Origin: Steromphala cineraria
Lineage: Eukaryota; Mollusca; Gastropoda; Trochida; Trochidae
Length of the DNA: 64,000 bases
NCBI GenBank assembly: GCA_916613615.1
Contig: OU744730.1
Span: 25,925,406 to 25,989,405, forward strand
Direction of reading: 5' to 3'
The position numbers were made by a program, and so were the translations under genes. Shown here piece after piece: positions 47,680 to 58,027 of this stretch. Numbering within the stretch: the stretch's first letter is position 1; the number at the start of each line of letters is the position of its first letter. Below the pieces are notes generated by a model that saw only the letters and a list, made by a program, of their open reading frames with translations, was not told the origin of the DNA and made no database searches.

Positions 47680-49465
47680 TGAAGAAATCTACCAACTGAT
47701 TTATTTTAATAACATTTATTTTTCAGGTGCCCAAGGTAATTTAAACCTTTATCAAAGAATACTTTTTTTTTTCACTTTCTGAGGTCACTTGCACATTTCT
47801 TCTCTTTTTTAAGTAAGCGAATCAAACAAATACCCCAAACTCAAATCTCAATGTTGAAATGGATCATATTTCTTCGACTACAATCAGTCTTTATAGCATG
47901 AACATTATAAATATTATTATTAATTTGTTTTATCATATTTAAATAAGTGATTGAAATAACATATATGAAACCGAGGAATGTACCTTTCAAAAAGTGGGTC
48001 ATCGGAAGTATTTTATCCGGAAACGAGGTCTACTTTTTTCAAGGATTAGCTGGGTCACTGTGACCTTTTGACAAGAGTAACGGGTGCGAATTGGGCATAT
48101 CGATATCACCTCAGCCTAACTCACTCTGTGTTGTTCATAATTTGTTAACCTTTTATACACCTTTCCCGAACATTACGTCTTGGAAAAGAAAACTCTTCTT
48201 TGAGAGGCGTTTTAGAAAGTTGGAATGACAATAATGCAGAGGAATATATGGATGACAACTTCTTTGTACATTGTATGCGACGTTTTGACACAGATTCTTG
48301 TGTCGTTCTCTTCCTCTGCTCGAGAACGACACAAGAATCTGTCTCGAAACGTCGCATACAATTTACAGAGTCTGAGAAGTTGTCATCCATATATTCCTCT
48401 GCATTAACTTAATTGTGATTGAAGATATGGAAATCCATCTTTTCTCAGGTTCTTTCTTCAAGTCTTGTTGTAATAAGAAATTATCTTTGGCAAGTATAAT
48501 TTTTCTGGGAGTTAGTCTACAGCAAACTGAGAAGTGTAGATATAATCATAAGATCGTTTTGGTATGACTGACCAGATGATATATAGAGGTTATACACAGA
48601 TCGAGGTAGACTGTCATTTTACTTTTACGAAACGAGTGTCAGTTTTTGTATTACCCGAGCGAGAGTAACACATTTATCTCTCCTGTAAACTAATATTTTT
48701 CGTTGTTTTACCCAAAAAGTAGGGAAAGTGACTTTTAGAATTCAAATTTCAAGTTTATTACAAAAATCGTCAACATTTTATTTCTATTTCAGTGAGTAAA
48801 ATAGTTTCTTCATTATATACCATTGATTGCCTATCATTATATTATCAAGACCACTAAATAACACTTTATGACAACAAAAACGACCAAATACATGTAAAAA
48901 ATGATTTTATTACAGAAATGAGAAATAGCATAAATTCAAATCAGAAACACACAAACGTTTGCGGCACAGTATGGCAACAAGAGTTATCTCCCATTTGTTA
49001 TCTCGCTAACACATTTACATTTTATTCACGACATACCAAATACATGCCAATATGTCAAAATGATTTCATTCTACGATTAATGGGGACACACTTCTACCTA
49101 CGTGTGTCATTCTATATAAAAATTAAACACCATCAAGGGCAATGCCAGAATTGATTTGAAAATTAAATCTTGTAAAATGCTTGAATGATAGTTTCAACTT
49201 GAAATATTGTAAATGGTTATAATCGTATTTTTAGAATGCAAGGGGACACTGCATCAAGAGAGGCGATTATTATATTCCATTAGGGATAAACCCAGAACAT
49301 ATTCAAGGCAGGCGTTTATATTGTCATACTTTATACAATTCTACATATTTATCAAACCGCTCACGATATTCATTGTCTAATCGTGTCAAAATGAAGTAAA
49401 CTATTTACAAGATGATAATGAGTATGAGTATGTTCATTATGAAGGTCAAGAAAAATGATTTTAGT
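47680..49465. other. AT-rich sequence with a foldback element
   Basis: Near its left edge a strong acceptor-like TTTATTTTTCAG, nine bases (GTGCCCAAG) and a donor-like GTAATT follow each other (47715-47741), which could be a 9 nt micro-exon or chance. A family C repeat fragment lies near 48625-48700. No gene recognised. Confidence 0.4.
48232..48406. repeat. long imperfect palindrome (family D foldback)
   Basis: The left arm starts TAATGCAGAGGAATATATGG and the right arm ends with its reverse complement. Paired blocks include GGATGACAACTTCT, TTGTATGCGACGTTT and ACAGATTCTTGTGTCGTTCTC. The arms are about 78 and 85 bp with a ~12 bp centre. ORFs on both strands are by-products. No transposase. Confidence 0.85.
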
Positions 49466-49482
49466 TTATTATAATGGCTATT

Positions 49483-49559
49483 ATTCTCTCCCCACAGAGA
49501 CAGCTCAGTCATACCCGAGTAAGCTTGCTCGCACTGAGCTGCCTCTGTGGGGAGAGAAT
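49483..49559. repeat. near-perfect 27 bp inverted repeat, probable hairpin
   Basis: The left arm 49483-49509 starts ATTCTCTCCCCACAGAG. The right arm 49533-49559 is its reverse complement at 26 of 27 positions. The 23 bp centre is itself nearly palindromic (CGAGTAAGCTTGCTCG). It lies 172 bp downstream of the stop codon of the MSP130-like gene and upstream of a possible poly(A) signal (TTTATT on +, 49466-49471), so it may be in that 3' UTR. Confidence 0.8.
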
Positions 49560-49730
49560 GAATCTATATTCAAGTGGAAGCTACGGTTCGTCTTTTCGTG
49601 GTATGGAAGTCACTGATGTCAAGGATGCATTATAAACAGTTACAGTATTCACTGTAAATTGTTGTATTGAATTTTTGGTTTAGTTATCCGGAAATATTTT
49701 AAAAGATAACATTTGTTCTCTGAATAACAT

Positions 49731-49836
49731 CTATAGGCCTACAACGTCAACATCAAATAATGATACTGTCCCAGAAATGGACCCGGCAGCAAATAGAACT
49801 GGTTTTCCAGTTGGGCTTTTGTTTGCTGGATAAAAC
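49731..49836 (-). CDS. msp130-like: MSP130-like protein, last coding exon
   Basis: Acceptor ATTTTCAG, then 1 nt completing a Lys codon and 34 codons to TAG (49733-49731). It encodes the family C-terminus: FYPANKSPTGKPVLFAAGS followed by ISGTVSLFDVD, the equivalent of SPTGKP..L.VANEVSGTV.VF in choice-of-anchor I proteins. Translation stops ten residues after GTV, with no hydrophobic tail. Unlike sea-urchin MSP130, this product therefore shows no GPI-anchor signal and may be secreted. Phase fits the preceding exon (2 nt carried over). The downstream region holds a hairpin and a candidate poly(A) signal. Confidence 0.85.
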
Positions 49837-49990
49837 CTGAAAATGATTTATATTCACATTATTACATGTTGATTATTATGTAGACTTTATAATTTGTTAT
49901 TCCGTCTTTAAAAATTAGCACAAGTAGAAGGAACCAAATTTGTGATAGAAACCATCTTTACTTTTTTTCATGAAATCAAAAGCGTTTTTA

Positions 49991-50224
49991 CTACGCAAAG
50001 CCTTAAACGCCAGTTTCGAACTGTCAGTTTTATGCCTTGCTACCGACCCTTGACTTTTCTGTGCTTGCTCTCTAGCTTACTATGAAAGAAAGCAATAGAC
50101 CAATCAAAAAGGAACTGGAGGTTGCTAGCACTCGCCTGTAGGGGCGCTGATATCAGCACAGATAACTCAAGGGTCGGCAGCAAGGCATTTCGGTTCGGAA
50201 ACTGGCGTTTTAGGCTTTGCGTAG
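49991..50224. repeat. MITE-like element with ~60 bp inverted repeats (family I), in the last intron
   Basis: The left arm starts CTACGCAAAGCCTTAAACGC. The right arm ends AACTGGCGTTTTAGGCTTTG then CGTAG. A second paired block is GCCTTGCTACCGACCCTTGA with TCAAGGGTCGGCAGCAAGGC. The interior is non-coding. Confidence 0.75.
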
Positions 50225-50259
50225 GAAGATGAAACCTTCCATACCCAATGACTTATTGG

Positions 50260-50390
50260 AAGAAGATGACAGCAATATTATGGATATACAACTTCTTTAT
50301 TCAAGTTTGCGACGTTTCGCATAGATACTAAATTAAATGTCAAACTTGAATAAAGAAGTTGTATTTCCATAATGTTGCTTTTATCTTCTT
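50260..50390. repeat. foldback palindrome, family D, in the last intron
   Basis: 50 bp arms (50260-50309 and 50341-50390) pair with about four mismatches, including ACAACTTCTTTATTCAAGTT. The 31 bp centre contains GCGACGTTTCG, also found in the 48.2 kb palindrome. Confidence 0.85.
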
Positions 50391-50792
50391 CATCATCGCA
50401 ACTTCTAGAATGCCCATCAAAGAAGACATATTGGAAATAGAAGGATCGACTTTAAGTCAAGCATTTCTGCATCATGACACAATGTATCAAGTTTTTCTCG
50501 TGTATTAAAAAAATTTAAGCTTAATTAAAATATCATGGATCGACAGTCTTGTCCTAACAGTGTCTTAGAGACCAATACTTTCTAACGAAAACTCCCGATC
50601 CTGCTTATTAGAATTAAATGAATAATTTATTGCTATGAAAATAATTTTGTACTAAGTATCTATCTGTCAATTACGATAATTCTTCCAGGTAAGTGATCTT
50701 TGGCGACTTTTTTTATAACATGGCCCATAATTATTTACACTATGAAAACTTTTTGCTGATGTCACTCAAAAAAAAATACACGGATATCTACG

Positions 50793-50924
50793 GGTTTTAT
50801 ACATTGTCAACTTCTTTATTGCACTATATGCTCTCATTTCCGTAAATATACGAACATCACTTGCTTGATAACAAAGATTGTATCCTCATACATTGCAACA
50901 AAGAAGTTGACTATCCATAAAACC
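50793..50924. repeat. foldback palindrome, family D-related, in the last intron
   Basis: The left arm carries GGTTTTATACATTGTCAACT then TCTTTATTGCA. The right arm is its approximate complement (TGCAACAAAGAAGTTGAC then TATCCATAAAACC). The centre is ~70 bp. Confidence 0.7.
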
Positions 50925-51083
50925 TGCTCACCTCTCTCAATTCAGTTTCTAAAATGTCAATCAAGTTATAAAATATGCGTTATTCTGCGGTAAAAGGGCC
51001 TATGTCCAATTGAGATATAAAAAAATCCACTTGAAGCGCTCGTAAAATGTTTGAAGTAAACAGTTGTCAAGTTTTAAACTCAC

Positions 51084-51307
51084 TTCATATCTTCAGGATC
51101 AAGCTCGGAGACAGTTCGTTCCAGATACATCTGTTGCCACGTCTTTCCCCGGAATTCCGGAATGCCAACATAAAAGTCCTGAAAAACGGGGTTGGTCAAA
51201 TCGTCCTTGACGGAGTACACCATGATACCGCCTGGTCGCTCAATTCCTATGAAGAAAAGGAGGTGATCTCCCACGTGACCCACCGTCACATCCTCTGGCT
51301 CCGCCCC
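51084..51307 (-). CDS. msp130-like: MSP130-like protein, exon
   Basis: Acceptor TATCCACAG at 51308; donor ATGAA then GTGAGT at 51084. It holds 74 codons plus 2 nt. It encodes GAEPEDVTVG, LLFFIGIERPGGIMVYSV and the segment ending ERTVSELDPEDM. These correspond to the family blocks (N)KGPEPEGVTVG, A.IGLER.GG.MVYD and PEG(L). Reading through the donor would stop immediately at TGA, so either splicing or an early stop is possible. The matching family C-terminus in the next exon makes splicing much more likely. Confidence 0.88.
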
Positions 51308-52042
51308 CTGTGGATAGACCAATAGCATTAAGACTTCAGATTTCTGATAACTCAGTCTAAAGCATATGAGAATAAGACAACAAGAAACAAAATGCAAATA
51401 CCAATATCGTAAGGACTCTGATTTAAAAGCATTCTGCTTAAGATCACGACAGATAACAAATTGATGAAACAAAATATATCCAGACCTAACTTGCAAATCT
51501 CAAAAGGTTCTCAAACTAGTAAAACAAATTCATAACACAGGAATGGAATCATCAAGGCGTAAGTAAGAAATGGCGTATACACAAAAGCTTATAGAAAGGC
51601 TATCAAATGATATCAACTTTATTGGTGGTTTCTTTTTCGAATGCAGTATCAAAGTTTCTAATTTCAAATGCATCAGTAATTGAAAACTTAGATGCACGAG
51701 ACCCTAGGACGAACTGATACTTTGTCACATAATCAAGTCCAGTGTGATTAATATCGATGGTGATCCGATGAAATAAAGTGTAAAAATATTGATTCAAATG
51801 GGTTCGAACTCAATGCAATCAAAGTTTCCTCTCCGTTAAGTTGTGTAGAGGAAACCCGTAATAAATAATAGAGTTCGTAACCCGCCAGATAACAATTGTG
51901 TTTAATTTTATGCCTTGGGACACAATCAATTATAACCAGACTGGTCACATATTTGTCTTAAACATATTTTTTCATCAGAGAAATAAAATATTAGGTACAA
52001 GTTAGAAGACCCTCTCCAAAAACACTCATCACGCAACCAAAC

Positions 52043-52287
52043 CTTATTATCCGAGCGTTTGTCGAACTGGTCAAACGGGACCTCCTGCACGTTGTCCATG
52101 TCGCCGTTGAAGATGTCGGGATATTGGGCCGCCGTCCACGTGGCGATGTCGTTCCCACTATCGTAGATCAGGGAGAGGTCGTCTGCTCGTCTGATTGACC
52201 AACTTCTCCCGCCAAAAGTGTGCAGGTCTTCAAAATGGCCGTCCCATTTGTTCTTACTGGCCGGAGAGGTGGAGAACTGGTGTCGAC
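52043..52287 (-). CDS. msp130-like: MSP130-like protein, exon
   Basis: Acceptor CGAAACAG, donor AATAAG then GTTTGG. 81 codons follow 2 nt of a split Gly codon. Visible family blocks are LGR (across the junction), FEDLHTFGGRSWSI (compare Y.EL.SFGGRSFSI), LSLIYDSGNDI, AAQYPDIFN and KRSDNK, which joins to GAEPEDVTVG in the next exon. The codons are GC-rich against AT-rich introns. The junction phases on both sides agree, which argues for an intact gene. Confidence 0.9.
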
Positions 52288-52507
52288 CTGTTTCGACAGA
52301 ATATCGTAATCATATGTGTGGCAGTGTCATTTATATAGCTTATGGATGTTATTCTTTTCTCATGTAAACGACATTTCTGAGGCATGTGTGACCTTTCAGA
52401 TTATTTCAGCACACATAACCTAACTGTAAAACCACACGGCCACTGCGGTTGAGCTGATTGGGCTGTTCTTCGTTAAACGACTTCGTACCCCTTTTAGCAA
52501 AATATCA

Positions 52508-52533
52508 GGGGGGGGGGGGGGGGGGGGGGGGGG
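52508..52533. repeat. poly-G tract in an intron
   Basis: 26 consecutive G on the + strand (poly-C in the MSP130-like pre-mRNA), within the 1.7 kb intron between the exons at 54022 and 52287. Confidence 0.9.
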
Positions 52534-54021
52534 ATGGTGAGTGCAATCATGAAGTGAGGAAGAGTTCTGTTTTCTTCGTCGTTTGGCTTTTGTGATGGAG
52601 TAAAATACCATAATGCTTTACTGTTACAGCATTTGTTTATGATAGATTTGTATTGGTTTTAATGTTTTTTTGGGGGCAGACTGACCCTAAGTGGTTTATA
52701 AGAGAGGATTTTCATAATTTATTGTCACTGATTCAAAAGCAATGTCACTTAAAACGTTTAATATCAAAGTGTGATAGTTCACTCATCGTCAAAACCCATC
52801 AGCAGTTTCAAGTTAAAGATAGATGATATCAAATAGCCTACACAACATGAGAGACCCCTGCAACAATGACATCTTCAAAAGGTTTATGAATCAACGAGAC
52901 AAATATTGTGATACATTTATATATGTCCATAAAAACCTTACCAAGGAGAGAGTCGTTGCTTAATTGCAGTCTTGTTAAGAAGTCGATATGGCTCAGTTCT
53001 GTAATGGAAAATCATACCATAAGTTTCTGTCATGGGCTGAACATGTCCAGATAGTTCTTTTACCCTAGTTGAATGTACCGGGCATTGATGACCCGATTTT
53101 GTTACGAGGCTAGGTAAGGATTTAAAACTTATTTTTGTGGCGAGAGAATAGGTGTCCCAGGACCATCGGTAAAGATATACATTCTTCTTAACTCTTGTGA
53201 TCAAAGTATATCTTTAAAACATATCTATACATGTAGCACTTTGAATATGTATAATTATCTTTGAACATAAAACGATAAATATGAAATTTGATATGTTTGC
53301 CATCGACTGTGACATACAACATTACCCGACAAGAATTTTTATCGATGATCAACTTCTTCCAATTGTCGTCTTGACATTTCCAACTTCTAAAATGCCCCCT
53401 TAACATGCGACAGTATTACACTCAAGGACAAAAGAAACGATATCATATAAAAATGCAAAACAGGGTAAGCTACGACTGATAGTACGACTGAAACAGGGTT
53501 ATTTTATGTCTTCAAGTTTTTAATTTCAAAGCTACATGTATATCTGGAAACGCTTTTGAAAAACACGTCTTTAAAAAAATGCCGTTTAAAAATCTCTTTA
53601 ACAAGACGAGTGGGGATGGTGAAATTGACCCTTTTGCTTGTTTTTAAACCAACTTAATGACAAAATGCATGAACAAATTAATTCATATCAAGTTTTTTTT
53701 TTAATATTGATAACATCTTTAATTTAGAAATTTTTGTTATTCCAATTCCAAACATTATTACCAAAAATAACATTGAAAAAGCTGTTTTGAACCCCTCGTG
53801 TATTTGGGAATCATACAATTATTGTTTATATTGTGAGTACTTCTTCACAACTGATGTGCCTATCACAGGGGTTCGTAGTCGCATTTCATTTACAACAGGA
53901 ATTTGTTTTGTACTCTTTTGACAACTTTGTATCGTTTATTTTGCCCCTGAGTGTATGTAGCATACGATGTCACCTGCAGGATAGTACGCGAAGTAGCAAA
54001 TACTGTAGAATACAATATTAC

Positions 54022-54198
54022 CTAGAGGAGGTAGATTTTTCCCCCTGACTCGCTCGGTCCACTGATAAGTCCCATAATTGTATTCCTTAGCATCCCCCTC
54101 ATTGGCCATCAGAAGGTACCCCTCTCCGTTGAAGTCAAAGTATACCATCGAGTCGGGCTGGTAGATGCCTCTGATGTCGTGGGCTAACAGTGAAATAC
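54022..54198 (-). CDS. msp130-like: MSP130-like protein, exon
   Basis: Acceptor CTTTGCAG, donor CTCTAG then GTAATA. 177 nt, starting with 2 nt and ending with 1 nt of split Gly codons. It encodes ISLLAHDIRGIYQPDSMVYF, DFNGEGYLLMANEGDAKEYN and the segment WTERVRGKNLPPL. The blocks YQPD..., GE.YL..ANEGDA.EY and ER(V)R are highly characteristic of choice-of-anchor I/MSP130 proteins. Confidence 0.9.
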
Positions 54199-54552
54199 CT
54201 GCAAAGTAAAAATCCAAAGGTTACTGGCGATCACCCGAGTCTCTGAAAACACTATTATAAGAAGGTGACAACTATTCATCAATAAATGAGGATCTTTTCT
54301 TATATTTCGGTTATGATCTAACGATTTTAAGAAAACATGATGCTTTTGTAACATGAGCAAAATATGTAATATTTCGTTAAAAATTGAATTATTTCAATGC
54401 ACCATAGGTTTCGGGGATAGGGGTGTAGGGAATGGTTTTCCTCCCATTGTGTGTTTGTGTGGTGGTTTGGGGATGGAGATACAGGTCTTCAATCTAATAG
54501 TGAAAATATAAGCCATGTTGTACCATGCCCACATGTCGGTCCCTTTGATATT

Positions 54553-54585
54553 GGCCGTGGTGTATCTTATAATTACACCACGGCC
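54553..54585. repeat. short perfect hairpin in an intron
   Basis: GGCCGTGGTGTA (54553-54564) and TACACCACGGCC (54574-54585) are perfect complements around a 9-base loop. Confidence 0.7.
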
Positions 54586-54985
54586 TGAAGTAACCATTGA
54601 TCGTAGCTATCTCATTCGCTCGCTGCAGTTTAGCAAGCCACGCCTACCGTTCACGTACTAAAGGAATTTGCTGAAGAGGATGTAAATATTCTATAAAATG
54701 GCAAAATAAAAAGAACGTCAAGTTTTAATGAAGCACATTCAAACAAATAGGACTATCGAACATAATCCATTTTGAACAATTAGAAACACCATAGGCTAGT
54801 GAAAATGTACTTGAATGAAAAGGTATATAGTCTATTAATTATTTACGACAATATAAGGTCGTCAATCATGTCATCCCACTCGCGACTCGACATTGTGGCC
54901 ATGTGAAACTGAATGATTTCAAATTCAAATTTCCGGCGCAGATCTCGTGCAGATTTTGACAACGTGCAATGTGGGCGTGGTACAA

Positions 54986-55166
54986 AGCAGTTACTTCATC
55001 CAATCACTCGAGGTTGATCCAGTTACACCACACCTGATCGCTGTTTGATTGACAGCTGAATTTGCGTCTCGAACTACCGTCCTCGACGAATTCAGCTGTC
55101 AATCAAACAGCGATCAGGTGTGGTGTAACTGGATCAACCTCTCGTTTATGGATGAAGTAACTACTA
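54986..55166. repeat. foldback element with 53 bp perfect inverted arms
   Basis: Arms 55010-55062 and 55089-55141 are exact reverse complements (left starts GAGGTTGATCCAGTTACACC). The centre is 26 bp. Outside them a second paired block (AGTTACTTCATCC with GGATGAAGTAACT) extends the structure to about 54986-55166. Located in the 1.28 kb intron of the MSP130-like gene. Confidence 0.92.
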
Positions 55167-55480
55167 CGTGTTTAATGCCCGGAACTTTTCCTGCAAGTAA
55201 ATATCTTTCCACTTATAAAGCCTTGATGTATGTCCTCAACTTCCTGAAGGTAGCCAGTAGCAAGTGACCATTATTTCTCCTTCCTGAAGGTTGATACTTG
55301 ATACCTATGGAGGCGCCGCGTATAACCCATTTACCCCAACAACCAGAAACCAGTTTCCAAAACGAAATTGATGCTGTTTTTGGGGGTGAAGAGGCAAATC
55401 GTGATTTCAACCACTCAGTGACGCAAAATTCAACGCAAAAAAGTGAGTTCTTTCTCGTAGGGGAAGTAATATTTGCCTAC

Positions 55481-55595
55481 CATTATCCCTGTCGCTTGTG
55501 TCAATATTATAATTTTTCCAATCCTTGTATCCGAGTCCAGATATCTTCGAGATGACCTGATTGACCATGTCCACCTCAGCGACAGCGTTGTTCTC
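55481..55595 (-). CDS. msp130-like: MSP130-like protein, exon
   Basis: Acceptor TTACCCCTCCAG, donor AATG then GTAGGC. 38 codons plus 1 nt. It encodes ENNAVAEVDMVNQVISKISG, then LGYKDWKNYNIDTSDRDN. The preceding exon ends in CTG CAG, so the joined text reads LQENNA, the family block (L)QENNA.A.VDL. LGYKD and D.SDRD are further family signatures. A family A MITE ends only 22 nt upstream of the acceptor. Confidence 0.9.
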
Positions 55596-55616
55596 CTGGA
55601 GGGGTAAGGGTAGTAT

Positions 55617-55963
55617 TTAAAGGGGCAGTAGCAGGTTTTTGTAATTCCATTTCTATAATTTTCCCAAATGAATATAAGTTTATGCCAAATGTTGGTAAAC
55701 CATCTAATCACTAAACCCTTTTATCCGATACTGTAATGGAAATTGTCAAGTACCGCACGTGAAAAAAACAAAAACTAATGGCAGTCATTTTTATGTGAAC
55801 ATCTTGAATCATTTGAGATAGGGTTATGGTTTAGCCGACTATGCTACGTGATTTCAGAACTGCCACTTTGTATTTAAAAACAGTGCCTGACAACTAGTAA
55901 CAATAATTTTCTTGTTTTTGCTCATCATGTTGTTTAGCTTAAAGACGTGCTACTGCCTTTTGT
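55617..55963 (-). repeat. MITE family A-related copy 13, in an intron
   Basis: TTAA at 55617-55620 then AGGGGCAGTAGCAGGTTTTT. The other end is GACGTGCTACTGCCTT followed by TTGT instead of TTAA. The interior differs from most copies (a diverged subfamily) but keeps CTAATGGCAGTCATTTTTATG at the core position. Orientation is nominal. Confidence 0.65.
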
Positions 55964-56063
55964 AAAGACAAAGAGCGTCAAGGGTTATATATGTTAAAAT
56001 ATAGAATATCTTCCCGGTAATTCATATTTTCATTTACGCTTAACATATGGCTAAGATTGATAC

Positions 56064-56275
56064 TTTAAGGGACAGTCCTATCGGGGTATTTATTGTGGAA
56101 ACGAAAGTCAAGGGGATGTTTCAGTTTAGGCATATAATGCTATAAGTACATGATATCATACAACCAAGTTGAAACATGGTAATGAGGGTATAGCATTTCC
56201 TTTTATATTCGACAACTTTAAAAAAAGGAGGCATAGGCGAATTTTGTTTCCACCAAAAATACCCAGATACGTGTT
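56064..56275. repeat. MITE-like family B copy 3, degenerate right end
   Basis: It begins TTAAGGGACAGTCCTATCGG then GGTATTTATTGTGGAAAC. The right side has GTTTCCACCAAAAATACCC, after which pairing is lost. Located in the 1.2 kb intron of the MSP130-like gene. Confidence 0.5.
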
Positions 56276-56820
56276 GAATATTTCCTGTAGTCCGGTACAT
56301 GAATACTTTTTATTGATACATTATTTTGCATTTTCCTTATCATTTCTCTCTATATTTTTTTTACAAGATTTGTTTTGAAATGACATCGATGCATCCTTTG
56401 TAAACAACGACTTGCTTGAGTGCCTCGACTGGCAGATATTAACCATCTTACTTGTCGGTAATTGTTTTAATGTGTTTCCACGTTCATGTCATATATATCT
56501 GTATATATTTTCGCGAGGTTAAATATTCGCGCAATAAAACATTTGCGCGAATTGCGCGAAAATTAAACCCCCGTGAAATATAATGATTTAACAGTACCCC
56601 TTTAAGAAACGTCTTGAATTTACCTAAACAGTAGGTAAGTTTCTACTTTAGAACCAAATATAATGACAATATAATCATAATATGTCAGCAAACATTTTAA
56701 TATCAAGTAAATAAATCAAATCAATAAGTCTTCACCAACATGAGGACCATGTATTAATTGAAATCTACTTGTGAATATGAATGAAGCGCCCATAAAATCT
56801 TACGTATAATAAAAACGAAC

Positions 56821-56950
56821 CTGCAGCACGACGTAAGCCTTTGTTTCATCCGTGTTGAAGGCTACATACTCTGGCTCAACGTCGTTAGAGAAAGGGTTGT
56901 TGTCTTCCCTATACACGTGACGTACCCCGCTACTGAACAGCGATTCGGTT
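56821..56950 (-). CDS. msp130-like: MSP130-like protein, exon
   Basis: Acceptor AATTTTATAG, donor CTGCAG then GTTCGT. 1 nt completes a split Ala codon, then 43 codons, ending in phase 0. It encodes TESLFSSGVRHVYREDNN, PFSNDVEPEYVAFNTDETKA and YVVLQ. Family blocks: (S)NDVEPEY(V/I)A and KAYV.LQENNA, continued in the next exon. The 2-nt phase of the previous donor (GC) plus A gives GCA. Confidence 0.88.
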
Positions 56951-57018
56951 CTATAAAATTGTTAGAAGTACATTATGTGAAAAGAGGTTGTGTACATTTC
57001 ATCACAGAAAGCATCATG

Positions 57019-57341
57019 TACCGTATTTCCTCTAATAAGCGCCGGGTCTCAAATAAGGGCCGGGCCTCTAATAAGCGCCGGGGGGTCATAGGTACTTGAG
57101 AAAATAAGCGCCGGGCCTCTTATAAGCGCCGGGTCTCTAATAACCGCCGGGTCCTTATCATTAGATAAATGCTCCATCAGTAAACAGTTTACAGGTATTC
57201 ATGGCAAAAGACGACTTAAAACAAAGTTCAATTCTCTTTGAAAGAAATAAGCGCCGGGTCTCCAATAAACGCCGGGCCTCTAATAAGCGCCGGGGTGCTG
57301 AAAAAATAAGCGCCCGGGCCCTTATTAGAGGAAATACGGTA
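57019..57341. repeat. inverted-repeat element with AATAAGCGCCGGG tandem units (family F), in an intron
   Basis: The left end TACCGTATTTCCTCTAATAA is mirrored by TTATTAGAGGAAATACGGTA at the right end. Inside, the words CTAATAAGCGCCGGG recur about nine times, split between the two sides. Elements with these ends are, to my knowledge, widespread in marine invertebrates. No transposase here; ORFs reading SNKRR repeats are incidental. Confidence 0.8.
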
Positions 57342-57831
57342 CTTTGTAAGACAAGCGCATGCTCGCCATGTCGAAAAATGTATGTGAAATTACCGATAAT
57401 CGTTATTATAGCCAAACAAAGAATGGGATTTGCCAAATGCGGGTTTTTACCAACCCAATCTGTGACATTATTCTTTTGCTTCGTCAAGCGTTTAAATTAT
57501 AATAGTCTCTGAAAAAAGACTCTCAAATGTTGTGATAGATATGATTATGTAAAGATAGACAGAATAAAAACCCACACATGAAATGATGGATTAGTTAAGC
57601 TTTTAAGTGTGTTCTCTTTTACTCAACAACCGTTTAGGAAATGCTTAACGAAACGCATAATTTCGAATTCGTCTGTTTTGAGACAAACTTTGTCTACAAC
57701 AGGTTATATGCCAAGGCCAAGTAAAGCAAACATACACGTATATTGAAACAACCAAGTCGCGCATAGGAAAAAAATAGCTTTTTCATATCTGTACGTAACG
57801 TGAAACTTGAGATTTTTATAAGAAGACCTAC

Positions 57832-58027
57832 GCTCCGTTGAAAACCTCGAATCCCATATTGGAGATGATCATCTGGCCGCCAATGCCTTCCAAGAAGTTG
57901 ACGATGATGATCCTGCCCGGGGGGTCAATGATGTGGTTCGGGGGGTACTCGTACGCCTCCCCTTCCACAGCCACTACCAGCTTGGAGCAGTCTGAGGTGG
58001 GCTTCAACATGTCGGGTATAGCGCCAA
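57832..58027 (-). CDS. msp130-like: MSP130-like protein, exon
   Basis: Acceptor GCCTGTCTCCAG, donor GGAGC then GTAGGT. 196 nt: 2 nt, 64 codons, 2 nt. It encodes GAIPDMLKPTSDCSKLVVAV, EGEAYEYPPNHIIDPPG and RIIIVNF. Family blocks: V(G)LPDM..FT.D...LVVANEGE and DPEG.V.I(I/V). A 195 bp tandem duplication covers the acceptor: an identical acceptor sits 195 nt upstream, and the reading frame between the two is open. An isoform with 65 extra residues is therefore structurally possible. The family alignment favours the downstream acceptor used here. Confidence 0.88.

Noticed and set aside
48145..48412. Three overlapping ORFs with similar peptides on both strands
   Set aside because: Produced by the 175 bp palindrome; the same sequence is read twice.
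57161..57512. ORFs with RRLLEARRLLE or SNKRRASNKRR repeats
   Set aside because: Translations of the AATAAGCGCCGGG units of the family F element.
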